Notes under the pieces: model-generated | What the model was told of the DNA's origin: nothing | The model's database searches: none | Seen by the model: the letters and a program-made list of their open reading frames with translations, nothing else | In this document: in pieces, positions 1-10,189 of the stretch | Numbering within the stretch: position 1 is the first letter of the stretch | Layout: each line of letters begins with the position of its first letter | Assembly (NCBI RefSeq): GCF_000003855.2 | Contig: NW_003101661.1 | Coordinates: 36,546-100,545, forward strand | Direction of reading: 5' to 3' | From: Blastomyces gilchristii SLH14081 | Taxonomy: Eukaryota > Ascomycota > Eurotiomycetes > Onygenales > Ajellomycetaceae | Length of the DNA stretch: 64,000 nt | Translations under genes and position numbers: made by a program

Positions 1-158
1 ATGGTTCCATTTTGAGATCTGATATATAGTCACTTTGCATGTTTTTTTAATGACTAGTCCCAGCGGATTCATATCAAGAAATGTATGAGATCAGATCAAA
101 TGAAACCAAACATGAAATTCATGATCCCAGCGCCAGTCTAGTCTAGTTATTACTGAAG
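1..158 (+). repeat. MITE-like repeat, right part, cut by window edge
   Basis: This stretch matches 2,210-2,357 closely and 8,461-8,640 in reverse. The differences are almost all C-to-T or G-to-A. It ends in the same block (ccagtctag...ttactg) that forms the right terminal inverted repeat of the complete copy at 1,835-2,357. No coding capacity is visible. The left part lies outside the window. Confidence 0.7.
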
Positions 159-678
159 TGCTTTAAATCTGATGAGTAGAAGTAAATGAGTTTTATACTT
201 AATAATATTGAATTAATTTAAATTCATGCTTAACTAATACTTGATTCTCTGTTATTATCTTGTTAAATTTTTTTTACTCAGTAGTTAACTAATCTTCTCT
301 AGGTTTTTTATACCTTTTCATTATTACTAAAGAATATGTATATACAGACTCTCTGAATAGATATAGTTATTCTGCTTCTGAAATATTAATAGTATTAAAT
401 AGAGCTTTTACTTCTAATTCTATTTGACTTTTATATCAGAGAAATCAATCACTATAACTGTTAATAACTGAGTTCTAGATTGAGAATAGCAATTTATCAG
501 AAGTTATTATTTCTTGATATTTAAATTTATAAGTATGCTTATATTCTGAATATATAAGATGTTAATTTTCTATAGACTGACAGATCTGCTACAGCGTTTT
601 ATTAATATAATCTTATATTAGATCTTCATTTTCTTGAGTATTAATATACTGATAATATTGCTGTAATTTTAGCATAGT
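159..678. other. AT-rich stretch, no gene seen
   Basis: Very AT-rich sequence, depleted of CpG, CpC and GpG, with stops in every frame. It is presumably old transposon DNA, but I recognise no family. Confidence 0.5.
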
Positions 679-690
679 AAGATAAGTTGA

Positions 691-1064
691 TTATTATTAT
701 TATTATTATTATTCTTTCATTATACTCATATACAAGCGGAGCTTATGATGAGTTCTTGCGTGATGTTAAATACAGGTTAAGTGTTGATTATACAGAAGGG
801 AATACAGATGTTGAGGTCACACTAAGATAATAAGAATATAGAAAATACAAAAAAGTGACAATTAAATACATGTGATAATACTTCTCATTTCAGAAATATA
901 GAGTGATTCATTGAAGTGATTTATACACCTCTGTATTTATTAGAAACCTGAGGTGCTTGAGTTTCAGATTTAATGTATTCCCTGCGGGTTTTGAACCCAC
1001 GCGCCTTGGTTTCCCACACCAAGGTGCTATCAGGTGGCTGCATTAACCATTCAGTCACTGAGGC
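691..1064 (-). mobile_element. tRNA-derived SINE, copy 1
   Basis: On the minus strand this is a roughly 374 bp element. It has a tRNA-like head (about 980-1,064) with a near-consensus RNA polymerase III B box (gggttcaaaaccc, 986-998) and an A-box-like motif (tgactgaatgg). A unique body follows, ending in a (TAA)n tail (about 691-713). It is flanked by a perfect 12 bp direct repeat, aagataagttga, at 679-690 and 1,065-1,076, a target-site duplication of the kind made by LINE machinery. It aligns along its whole length with 43,038-43,410, with mostly C-to-T/G-to-A differences. It encodes no protein, so it would be a non-autonomous retroposon transcribed from its internal promoter. The head resembles a class II tRNA (Ser/Leu type), but I cannot name the parent tRNA safely. 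Confidence 0.88.
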
Positions 1065-1076
1065 AAGATAAGTTGA

Positions 1077-1834
1077 ATCTCAGTAAAGAAAATTCTTAAA
1101 TCAATCTCTAAGATGAATAATTACATCTAAAAAGACACTATTTACAAAGCCTGTTAACTGTTTAAAAAGATCTGTGATATTCTTATACTAATTAAGAAAT
1201 ACTAAATAATTAAGAAGAATGTAAAATGCCAGTTCATTAGATAAATTATAGTGATATTTTCATTCAATCTGATCAAGCTGTATGTAGAGTATAATTTAAT
1301 AAATCTCATTCTTAATAAACTGAAATTTGAATACTATTCACTTATCAGATATATTTTCAAGATTGAAATTAAAACAGGTGTATAAAATAAGCAGCTGATA
1401 TTGATATAAAAGACCTTGCTTTTTATTATTATTAAAGTTTAAAATAACTGTATAAGTAATAACAGTAGTAATAATAGTAGTGCTGATAGCTGCATCTGCT
1501 GCAATCTTATCTTCAACATTTAAATTCATTTAATAATATTATTATTATTATAATGATGAGCTTATTATTATTATTATTATTATAACACACACTCTGCAGA
1601 GTTATTAATAATTAGTGTTAATTATAGTTATAGATTATTATTATATTTATACAAAAGATTTTCAATTAAATAAATACAATATTTACAAGGTCTATGTTAT
1701 AGCAGCGCTGAATTGTAACATCTATACCTATATAGAAAGGTTATATGTACTAAATATTTCATATAACTTAGTACTGCAGAATCTCTCTATTACTTATTTT
1801 TTTCATATTTTCAGTGTTTCTTATTTTTTCACTA
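1077..1834. other. AT-rich stretch with (TTA)n microsatellites
   Basis: AT-rich DNA with no supported gene. Two short (TTA/ATT)n runs lie at about 1,530-1,584. The 63- and 81-codon open frames here have low-complexity composition and no recognisable motif. Confidence 0.5.
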
Positions 1835-2357
1835 CAGTTACTGATAGACTGACCGTGTGACCGTGTCTGGGACCAGGACCAGATTTTTTGATAGTCTCAT
1901 TACCAATTCGACTGATCTCATTACACAGTTTTAACATTAGATAGTAGTTTCATACTGTCTCAGTGGAACTTACTGTCTACTCTTGTCACATTTTCCAAAT
2001 GAGACCATGATTTCTACTTCTCAATTTAAATTATTTTTATTGCTTTAAATGACTTTAAATCTCATTTGAGCATTACCAAAAAGCATTACTTTTTAAAAAA
2101 TTAAAAATAGTCTAAAAAAAACCTTAAAATGTCTAAAAATAGTAACTTTATGTCAAGAATGGGACTAAATGAGACCAAATGAGATCACTTTCTCATTTTT
2201 TTCAAGTTATGGTTCCATTTTAAGATCTGATATATAGTCACTTTACATGTTTTTTTGATAGCCAGTCCCAGCGGGATTCACGCCAAGAAATGTATGGGAC
2301 CAGACCAAATGGGACCAAATGGGAAATTCATGATCCCGGCGGCCAGTCTAGTTACTG
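1835..2357 (+). mobile_element. MITE-like repeat, complete copy
   Basis: A 523 bp non-coding repeat. Its two ends are imperfect inverted repeats: the left end starts CAGTTACTGATAGACTG and the reverse complement of the right end starts CAGTAACTAGACTGGCC. The same unit is found inverted at 8,461-8,980 and in part at 1-158. This copy keeps many GGG/CCC and CpG sites that the others have lost, so it is the least mutated of the three. The size, inverted ends and lack of coding suggest a miniature inverted-repeat DNA transposon. No clear target duplication could be found, so the superfamily is open. Confidence 0.65.
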
Positions 2358-3224
2358 AGTTATTTTCTGAAAACTGAATAATTCTGATTGAAACTCTGAC
2401 AGATAAATTATTAGCAAGAACTGTTGTTTTTCTTACACTGTCTCACATTTATACAGTGAATATATAAAAGCGTAAAACTTTTAATTTAAGCTATTTTATT
2501 AATTAAAAAACTGCATTACTGCATTTATAAAAGATAATTGTAAAAAAATCTGATAATTACTATATTTAAAGTGAAGACTTATTTATAAGTTATATTAATT
2601 TTCAAAGTTATTATTAAAATATATGTATCAGCTGTTATTATAATAGTATAAAAAGCTATTACTTCTATTATTTAAGTAAGTCTATACTATGAATTCAAGC
2701 ACAAATTAATAATAAGCTGATATATAATTAGACAACTGAATCATTAATTTCAAGAAAAAGAAGAAAAAAAAGAAGAAGAAAAAGAAACTTACTATAGTTA
2801 TTAAATAGAACTTCTCTCTCTATAAATAACCTACTACTACTATTACAGCCTCAGCTCATCTTATTAAATATTAAATCAGAGACAATAGTATTAAGTTACT
2901 TAATATTAAAGAAATTGAAATTAAATATCTATACTATAATAATATCTTCTTTCAGAGAAAATTAAACTATATTCAACATTTCTTAAAAATAACTGTTAAA
3001 TTTATTAAAGATAATTAAATAGCTTGCAGACTGAGTTATATAAGTATTATTTTTTTTAAAAAAATTAGTTATTACAGAGTAATTAAATTTAATTTATATA
3101 GAAAAATAATAATAATGATGAAAATATTTAATTCTACTATATTACAGTTTATCTGTAGAATTACTGTTTTTTAATACAGACTAGCTTCATAATAATTAAT
3201 ATATCAAAGCTTGTATACTATAAA
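2358..3224. other. AT-rich stretch, no gene seen
   Basis: AT-rich, stop-rich DNA. A purine run (GAAGAA-type) lies at about 2,757-2,787. No transposon protein or RNA gene could be recognised. Confidence 0.45.
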
Positions 3225-3560
3225 AACATTTTAATAAAATTAATAAAAAAAATTAATAACAGATTTGATGAAAGATTTAACACTAAATTTAATAAAAAAT
3301 TCAACAGTAAAATTAATGAAAAATTTAACAGTGAAATTAATGAAAAATTCAACAGTGATTTAATAGAGAATTTAATACTATATTCAATAAAAAATTTAAT
3401 AAAAAATTCATAAAAATTCAACAGTAAAATTAATTAAAAAATTTACAGCAGGATTGATGAAAATTCAATAATAAATTAATAAAGATTCACAGTAGATTAA
3501 TGGAAAACTTCATTATCAGAATTTAATAGCAGATTCAATGAAAAATTCAACAGTAAGAAA
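3225..3560. repeat. AT-rich minisatellite
   Basis: Imperfect tandem copies of units built from aaaaattcaacagt and gaaattaatg, spaced about 15 or 30 bp. A 67-codon minus-strand open frame is just the repeat read as low-complexity Asn/Phe/Leu/Ile and is not a gene. Confidence 0.7.
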
Positions 3561-3808
3561 CAGACCTAGTGTTAACTAGTGATTTCAAGGTTTTTTGACA
3601 GTGAGCTTAAGATGATATGAATTATCGTGGTCATTGTCAAGCCCTCTTGAATCTTCTTGAGCGGGTCTTATGAGATAATAAAAGCTATATTTTACCTCAA
3701 AATCCATTTATGTTCGCTGTCTCGTATAGTTGCGGGTGCCAGACGTCGGTTTGACATGGCCAACTACGAAAGAAACCTTAGGTCCCACTCACACGTGACA
3801 TCACAACC
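3561..3808. other. Host DNA left of the Copia insertion
   Basis: Base composition changes here: CpG and CCC/GGG are frequent again, as in the gene island. It ends in CAACC (3,804-3,808), which is repeated at 9,405-9,409 where unmutated host DNA resumes. The two flanks were therefore adjacent before the element arrived. It probably belonged to the upstream region of the gene at 9,689. It includes a CACGTG-type motif (about 3,793). Confidence 0.7.
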
Positions 3809-3909
3809 TGTTGAAGAATAACGTTGTTATCTATGTGTAATCTATCTAAGGTGAACCTATATATAAGTTGAGTGGCACGTGATTATGATAGATGTAGTAA
3901 TTATCAACA
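3809..3909 (-). repeat. Copia 3' LTR (101 bp)
   Basis: A direct repeat of 9,300-9,404, differing by a few transitions and a small indel. It has TGTTGA...TCAACA ends and a TATATAAG box inside. On the minus strand it is directly preceded by the purine run AGCAAGAGAGAG (3,910-3,921), the polypurine tract that primes plus-strand DNA synthesis. Confidence 0.88.
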
Positions 3910-4109
3910 CTCTCTCTTGCTACAACGCCTCACTAATTGCGCTGTCATTATTCCAATCATTTCATCTCAATTCTTTCAAAAACACAATAATAATTAATTA
4001 CATCAATCAGACTCTGATTTCCCTATTAGGAAAAGCGTCTGTACAGTGATAACTGTAAAAATCAACATATACACAAAGTATTCAATAATACAATGTATCA
4101 TTATTACTC

Positions 4110-5760
4110 TAGTCTCTCTTGATCTTCTTCAAGCTGATCTTCTCAACAAATTTCTCAAATGCTGGTCTTGTCAATGACTTGGTGAGATCATCAGCTATAT
4201 TGACTGTAGAATCAATGTGTTTCATGATGATATATTCTTTTTCAATCAGATCTTGAAGAATATGATATCTTATCTCAATATAATGTAATTAATGTGTTAA
4301 AGATTCTCCTTTTGCTAGATTAATTGCACTCTTATTATTAACTCATAGTCTTGAACAGATCTTTGCTTTTTCATTCACTAATTCAGTATCATATAATATA
4401 TTACTCAGTTAGATAATCTTACAAGCTGCTTCACTAGCTGAAATGTATTTAGTCTCTGTGATTGATTTGATAATAGATGTTTGTCTCTGCAATCATCATG
4501 ATATTGATGATTCATTTATGAATATGACATAGTCTGTAGTTAATCTGTATTGAGGATTCACTCCTGCTCAATTTGAATCATAATATATAACAGAACTCAA
4601 GTTGTCACTCTCTTTCTCATATAATATATCATAGTTCTTGATCTTCTTGACATATTATAGAATATGTTTCAATGCTGACTAATATTTCTTATATGACTGT
4701 GAGTTGTATCTTGAAAGATAGTTAACTGTGAATACCAGGTTCAGTCTACTGCTTGATATCAGATATTGTAAGAATTCTAATCCTTATTAATACTGTGTGG
4801 CTGTAAAATCATCATCTAGATCACTGCTCTCATCAGATGAGAATTCAATACATATTTCAGTGATCATTGATATACTGACTGAGTTTATCTTGTTCAGTTC
4901 AAAATTCTGAAGAATCTCCTCTATATAGTGACTCTGTGTCACTGTCATATTCTCATTTTACAGGTGATTGACTTTCATTTCCAGATATGACTTATTCTCA
5001 TCAATACTCTTTGTTTTAAACTGCTTAGCTATCTTTATTAATATTCAATTCAGTTACTGCTTCTAAGAGTCTGTTACTCAGCTGTTATTAACATGTAGTA
5101 TCAAATATATCTTTTGAATAGAGTGATATAGAAAGCTGTCATCATAATACAATATCTTGAATCTTAATATGATAAGATGTTCTATTGTAAGAAAGTATTA
5201 TATTCTTATCACTTGTTTCATTTTATATAAGCTCTGTTGAAGTAGTCTCACTAAATTGTCTCTATTATGTCTCACATCTGTTGGCAGTTGCATATAGACA
5301 ATCTTATTTAATGAGAGAATTTCATTCAAGAATGCTGACATATAATTGATCAATTTAACTTTTCATTTATTGACAGTTAATATAGTAAATAAGCTATATG
5401 ATGTGAGTTCTGATATCACTGCAGTATATGATTTTATATAATGAATACCTTGCTTCTGCAGAAACTCTCTAACTATTCAACAGACTCAGAACTGAATAGT
5501 GTATTCTTTATTATTCAGTTTCTGATCAATGACTCATTTCTCTGATAGAATATTCATATCTGGTGTTTTCTTAACAATAATGTATATCTTCTGCTGTTCA
5601 AACATCTTGACTTCTCTCTGTATTATCTTATATTAATAATCTCAGTCTGGGCTTCTTTTGACTTCTGTAAGTGTGATTGATCAGTCAGTAAGAATACTAA
5701 GAACAGAATTATTTTCATTGACAGAATCTTCTCTGTTCTCATCATTGACAAGCTGTGTAT
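4110..5760 (-). pseudogene. Copia reverse transcriptase and RNase H, decayed
   Basis: Reading through stops on the minus strand gives the C-terminal half of a Copia polyprotein. RNase H landmarks are clear: a YYDSN-WAG segment, SI-ETKYISASEAA near 4,440, and the closing HYIEIRYH...KHIDSTVNIADDLTKSL region (about 4,150-4,290) typical of Ty1/Copia. In the palm domain the expected YVDD signature reads HVNN, so both catalytic aspartates have become asparagine by G-to-A change. TGA replaces TGG at most conserved tryptophans. It would have copied element RNA into DNA and is now dead. Confidence 0.82.
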
Positions 5761-7200
5761 CATCATTCAAGAGATAGACTGAATCAATGACATTTTCCAG
5801 ATTCTCATTAATAATCATCTTCAAAATATCTGACTTCTTCTTAGCTAGATATCTTAATAAGCAGTGTTATCACTCTTTATTAGTGTTCAGAACATCAAGT
5901 TCTTCTGAGAAGTCAATAGACTCTTTAACTGTGTTAACAGATACAGTTGATTTTATGTCAAAATTCTCATTAAAAACAACATCTTATGTGATTTTCAGGT
6001 ACTGTCTTACAGAATCTCATAGACAATATTGATATAGTCTCTGATAACTGACTAGCTGTCATTCTCTGTCATCTGTTCTGTTTCTGAGTTTGCTAGACAC
6101 TTTCAAATTCTTCTTGTAGATCTTACATCTCCATCTATATATTCAGTGAACTGGGAATTGTACCTCAGTTTATGTCTCAAAAGGTGTAAGTGAAGACTCA
6201 TCAGTATGTTCAAATATCTTGATTGATATTGAGAATGTATTGATTATCATAATTGTAGCTTGTATTATCTCTTCTCAAAGATCTCTTTTCAAGTCACTAT
6301 TAAATAGTAGACTTCTTGTCTTTTCAGTAATAATATGATTGATATATTTCACAGAACTGTTGAATTGTGATGTATCAGAAGTGATTATCTCATATGTGAT
6401 TTCTTTGATCTGATAATAGATCTTTAGATTCTGACTTGTAAATTCTCTTTCTTCATTTCAATAAAGAGTTTCAATTCTTCATTGTGTAGTTGTCTCTATA
6501 TCTGTTATGAAATTTATCAGCTTTGCTGTTGATTCTCCTTTTAATATCATTAAAATCACTTATTAGTAGTATATAGTATTGTCAGTAATTCTCAATCAGT
6601 AGCTCATATCTTCTCTAGAAAGTATATCTTTCTCATCAAAGAGTGTTTTTCCTTCTTCTATCAGATCAATGAAGAATCTCATCACTAGCTTGATAACTCT
6701 TATCATAGATTGAAAGATTGAATGTGTCATCTTGACTTGCAGACAGACCTTGTAAAATGATAGAGTCTATTGTTTAAGAATTCTCATTTCTAGACATGAG
6801 TCTGTTGTCATTTTAGTGATATCTGTTGAATTGAGATGTCTGAGTTTCTGATGTCATTTCATCTTTATATATTTCACAATCTTTATATCATTTCTCTCAG
6901 ATAATGTTAATAATGCATCATTATCTGTTATTTGTATGAAGTTCACAGGTGTGAAACTACTATCAGATGCAGAAAAATAAATCAGATCTCTGTATGTGAT
7001 CAGCTTCTTCAACTCATAGATATCTCTATCATTTAATCTCACAGTAAAAGAGAATATTCTGTCAGAAGACAGAAGTAATATAATATGATTTTTCTCATAT
7101 ATTAATTACTTAAAGATGTAGCCTTGTTGTACAAGCTTGTCTAGACTGATAAGATTAACTTTTAAATTCAGAGTATAGAAGACATCATTCAATATCATAT
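5761..7200 (-). pseudogene. Copia protease/integrase region, decayed
   Basis: The best-preserved part is the GAG-pre-integrase zinc region at about 6,800-7,170 on the minus strand, with the family motif W-HQKLRHLN near 6,840. A 62-codon open piece at 6,854-7,042 belongs to it. Downstream (lower coordinates) the integrase core is present only as fragments between stops. It would have joined element DNA to the chromosome. Domain limits are approximate because every frame is interrupted. Confidence 0.65.
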
Positions 7201-7479
7201 TTGATTCTTCAGCTGATATACTTATGTCTCTGACTATTATGACAGAGACTTTGATTCTATTATCATTGTCAATGATAACTTAACATTCTTCTTTTCTCTT
7301 ATAATAAGATCTCTATAAGATGTGATATGAGTATCTGATCTGAAGTTTAATATTCAAGTATTCTTTATCAAGTTATTACTTAAATAAATCTCATCTCTTA
7401 AATAGAATATTTGTTTTATAACACTGTGAATAGAATCAGTTTCAGTATTAATATCATTCTTATCTCTATCTTTTCTGAG

Positions 7480-8430
7480 AGTATGAGAATTGATAGAATG
7501 TTTCTCAGAGTATTTCTTTCAATAATTATTCTGAATATGATTAACTCTGTTACAGTGATAGCAGATTCTTATTATACTCTCTCTATATTCTGATTTGAAG
7601 TCTGTACTCTCATTACTGTTTTTTTCATTATCTGAGTTTCTTATATTATCAGCTGTATTCATTATCACATTCTTCAGAACTTCTTCCATTGCAGAGAGAT
7701 GTAGTAGAATATCTTAATAAAGACTTATAAAGTCAGCTTTAAGAGATTGACTATTATTCTTATCAATCTAATTCATTCAGTTTCTAATGAATGATGCTCA
7801 TATCTCACTCACTTTAGTGAGCAGACAGTTAAAAAACATGTAGTTCGTAGTCTTAAATTCTAGATATATATATTCAGTCTATATAGTAATTAAACATTTG
7901 ATAAAGATCTGATCAGAGCTCTTAGTCTTAGCAGACAGAGTTATAATTTCTCTATATAATCTTATTCTTCTAATAACAGATCTTTCAGTGAAATTCTTGT
8001 CTATAATCTTTCATAGAGTGTAGATAGATAGCTCAGATTTCTTTAATACTGTAAAATAAGATTTCATCTGTGAAGTAATTATAAATCATATATAATTATA
8101 CAGTCATATGTTATATTCTTCTCAAAATTATTACATATTGTTACTTATATTCTTCATAGAACTGATTTGCTTCTTATCAATGATATTAACTGTGTGAGAT
8201 TGCTTCACAGTCAGTAAGATCTCTTTCTTTTATAATAAATAGTTCTCAGAGTCTGTAAGAGTAATTGATTTTCTGATATACTTAATCTGATCTTGAAATT
8301 CTCTCAAAATCTTCATCAGAGCAGATGTTCTTTCTTATTTCTATAAGAACTGTGTCAGATCTGCACTGTCAGTGTTATCAGTATCAGCAGTCTCACTTAT
8401 TCTGCTAGTTTTCATTCATTCAATTTTCTG
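7480..8430 (-). pseudogene. Copia gag with zinc knuckle, decayed
   Basis: The minus-strand frame with stops starts near 8,415 with an acidic Ser/Thr/Asp stretch, continues as a helical Lys/Glu-rich capsid-like region, and reaches a degraded CCHC zinc knuckle at about 7,525-7,560 (CYHCNR-x-NH). It lies just inside the 5' leader, as gag should. It would have formed the particle shell and bound element RNA. Sequence is weakly conserved in this family, so the call rests on position and the knuckle. Confidence 0.55.
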
Positions 8431-8460
8431 TTGAAGTTTTATTATTTTTAACTTCATATG

Positions 8461-8980
8461 AGTCACTAGACTAGCTGCTGAGATCATGAATTTCACATTT
8501 AATTTCATTTGATCTGATCTCATACATTTCTTGATGTGAATCCTGCTGAGACTAGTCATTAAAAAAATATATAAAGTAACTATATATCAGATCTTAAAAT
8601 GAAACCATGACTTGAAAAAAATAAGAAAGTGATCTCATTTAATCTCATTTAGTCTCATTCTTAGTATAAAGTTACTATTTTTAGACATTTTAAGGTTTTT
8701 TTTAGACTATTTTTAATTTTTTAAAAAGTAACACTTTTTGATAACACTTAAATAAGATTTAAAGTTATTTAAAGCAATAAAAATAATTTAAATTGAGAAG
8801 TGAAAATTATAATCTCATTTGAAAAATGTGATAAGAGTAGACAGTAAGTCTCACTGAAACAGTATGAAACTACTATCTAATATTAAAACTGTGTAATAAG
8901 ATCAGTTAAATTGATAATCAGACTATTAAAAAATCTGATTCTGATTTCAGACACAGTTATATAATCAGTCTATAAGTTAT
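8461..8980 (-). mobile_element. MITE-like repeat, inverted copy inside Copia
   Basis: The reverse complement aligns with 1,835-2,357 over the full length, including the T-rich centre and both terminal blocks. It is more heavily mutated than that copy: GGGACC has become GAGATC, for example. It sits between the Copia gag start and the 5' leader, so it is nested in that element. I could not define a target duplication. Confidence 0.72.
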
Positions 8981-9286
8981 ATCACTTACAGAGAATAAAT
9001 TACATAGATTATCTCTGTAATTCAACATTCTGATAATATTATGAACAAGTGAATCTGTAAAATCATTCTCATAGTTATTTATTATAGATATTATTAAGTT
9101 GTCTGTTATTCTCTGTTACACTTTCAGTACTTTCAGATTTCATTTTCTATGCACTGATATGTATTTCTTTATCAAATTTAGCATTCTATCAGATCTTAAA
9201 TTAATCATAGATTCAAAGAGACATCTAGACATGTTCAATGATATGTGAAGATGTGATTGATATATTATCAGTGATTATTTATAGAA

Positions 9287-9299
9287 GGGCTTCATAATC
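9287..9299 (-). promoter_or_regulatory. Copia primer-binding site (tRNA-Met half-molecule type)
   Basis: Directly next to the 5' LTR. The + strand reads gggcttcataatc, which looks like one side of the anticodon stem plus the loop (TTCATAA) of a methionine tRNA. Copia-group elements are known to prime from an internally cut initiator tRNA-Met fragment, and this fits. The tRNA assignment is inferred from the CAT anticodon loop. Confidence 0.6.
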
Positions 9300-9404
9300 T
9301 GTTGAAGAATAACATTGTTATCTATGTGTAATCTATCTAAGATGAACCTATATATAAGTTGAGTGGCACGTGATTAGGGTAACTAGATGTAGTAATCACC
9401 AACA
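9300..9404 (-). repeat. Copia 5' LTR (105 bp)
   Basis: A direct repeat of 3,809-3,909 with the same TG...CA ends. It contains TATATAAG (9,350-9,357) and a CACGTG motif. The host duplication CAACC follows at 9,405-9,409. LTRs this short are known in Copia elements but are at the small end. Confidence 0.88.
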
Positions 9405-9688
9405 CAACCTATGCCATGCAACTATCAACGTCATCGCTGATATCGAACCTTGCCCGACGGAGGCAGGGAAGAGGCTTCAAGGTAGATTGATATTACAGAT
9501 GCTCGGTTTCCAATTTTATGGAATAGTTCTTGGATTTTTTCTGCTTCTTTGAATATTCATTCATACCTAACATACATATATATAACAATTCCTTTGTTCC
9601 TTGCGCCCTCCCTAATCTTCTCCTCTTATCTCTTATACGTCAGGGTCATCAAAAGGAAAATCACAAATCTTCTCCCACCCACCTCGTC
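9405..9688 (+). promoter_or_regulatory. Upstream region of the hypothetical gene at 9,689
   Basis: Host DNA with normal CpG content. The gene's native upstream sequence continues at 3,808 and leftward, 5.6 kb away, because Copia landed here. An in-frame upstream ATG at 9,530 gives an N-terminal extension rich in Phe/Leu/Ile that looks untranslated. A pyrimidine-rich tract (about 9,597-9,640) precedes the preferred start. Confidence 0.5.
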
Positions 9689-10189
9689 ATGAATCCAACC
9701 ACCACCCGAAAGAATGATAGACTGCAACAACAACAACCAACTCCGCAATACAGCGATGACGAAGACTTGGACTACTTCTCCGGAGATGACTATGAAGAAG
9801 ATTATGACGATACCCCAATAAAGCGCCAGCCCCAACGGAGAACCGCACAGCGGCTTCTACCACGACAATCACTACAAAAGGAACGACAAAATGACCGGCG
9901 TCAACGGCCCATGAAAACTGCATCAGCCCAATCAGAGGATAAAGCAATGCAACCATTGGAGCGCATCGGACCACCAGAAACGTCAATGGATGGGCCAGTA
10001 ACCTATGCTCGTGCGCAGCGAGGCGAGATCCCCATGCGGGACGGAAATCCGAATCAGAAGCTCAACACTGCCGAGAAGCATCAGGAAGATGAACAGGATG
10101 GTCTGAAATTGAAGCTGGAGCTTAATCTAGATATAGAGGTAGAATTGAAAGCCAGTATCCATGGCGATCTGACACTCGCTCTTCTGTAA
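9689..10189 (+). CDS. Hypothetical acidic protein, 166 aa
   Basis: Single-exon frame of 166 codons from ATG 9,689 to TAA 10,187-10,189. The N-terminus is Gln- and basic-rich. A strongly acidic stretch follows at about residues 20-45 (YSDDEDLDYFSGDDYEEDYDD), then a basic Arg/Gln-rich region. The C-terminus is an amphipathic block, LKLKLELNLDIEVELKASI, followed by HGDLTLALL. I associate a similar C-terminal block with many hypothetical proteins of Eurotiomycetes, but I cannot assign a function. There is no signal peptide or membrane segment from the chosen start. I prefer this start over ATG 9,530 because the extra 53 residues are hydrophobic low-complexity sequence that reads like a leader. 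Its promoter is separated from older upstream DNA by the Copia insertion. Confidence 0.6.
   Translation: MNPTTTRKNDRLQQQQPTPQYSDDEDLDYFSGDDYEEDYDDTPIKRQPQRRTAQRLLPRQSLQKERQNDRRQRPMKTASAQSEDKAMQPLERIGPPETSMDGPVTYARAQRGEIPMRDGNPNQKLNTAEKHQEDEQDGLKLKLELNLDIEVELKASIHGDLTLALL

Larger units (their letters stand above)
3809..9404 (-). mobile_element. Full-length Ty1/Copia retrotransposon, inactivated
   Basis: A structurally complete LTR element read on the minus strand: 5' LTR 9,300-9,404, primer site 9,287-9,299, gag (about 8,420-7,500), protease, integrase and reverse transcriptase/RNase H (ending about 4,110), polypurine tract (3,910-3,918) and 3' LTR 3,809-3,909. A 5 bp target duplication CAACC lies at 3,804-3,808 and 9,405-9,409. 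The order integrase before reverse transcriptase is the Copia order. The frames are full of stops, mostly TGA where TGG is expected, so it cannot make its proteins. A MITE-like repeat sits inside its 5' part (8,461-8,980). Confidence 0.9.

Noticed and set aside
3218..3421. 67-codon frame rich in Phe, Leu, Ile and Asn
   Set aside because: It is the minisatellite read in one frame.
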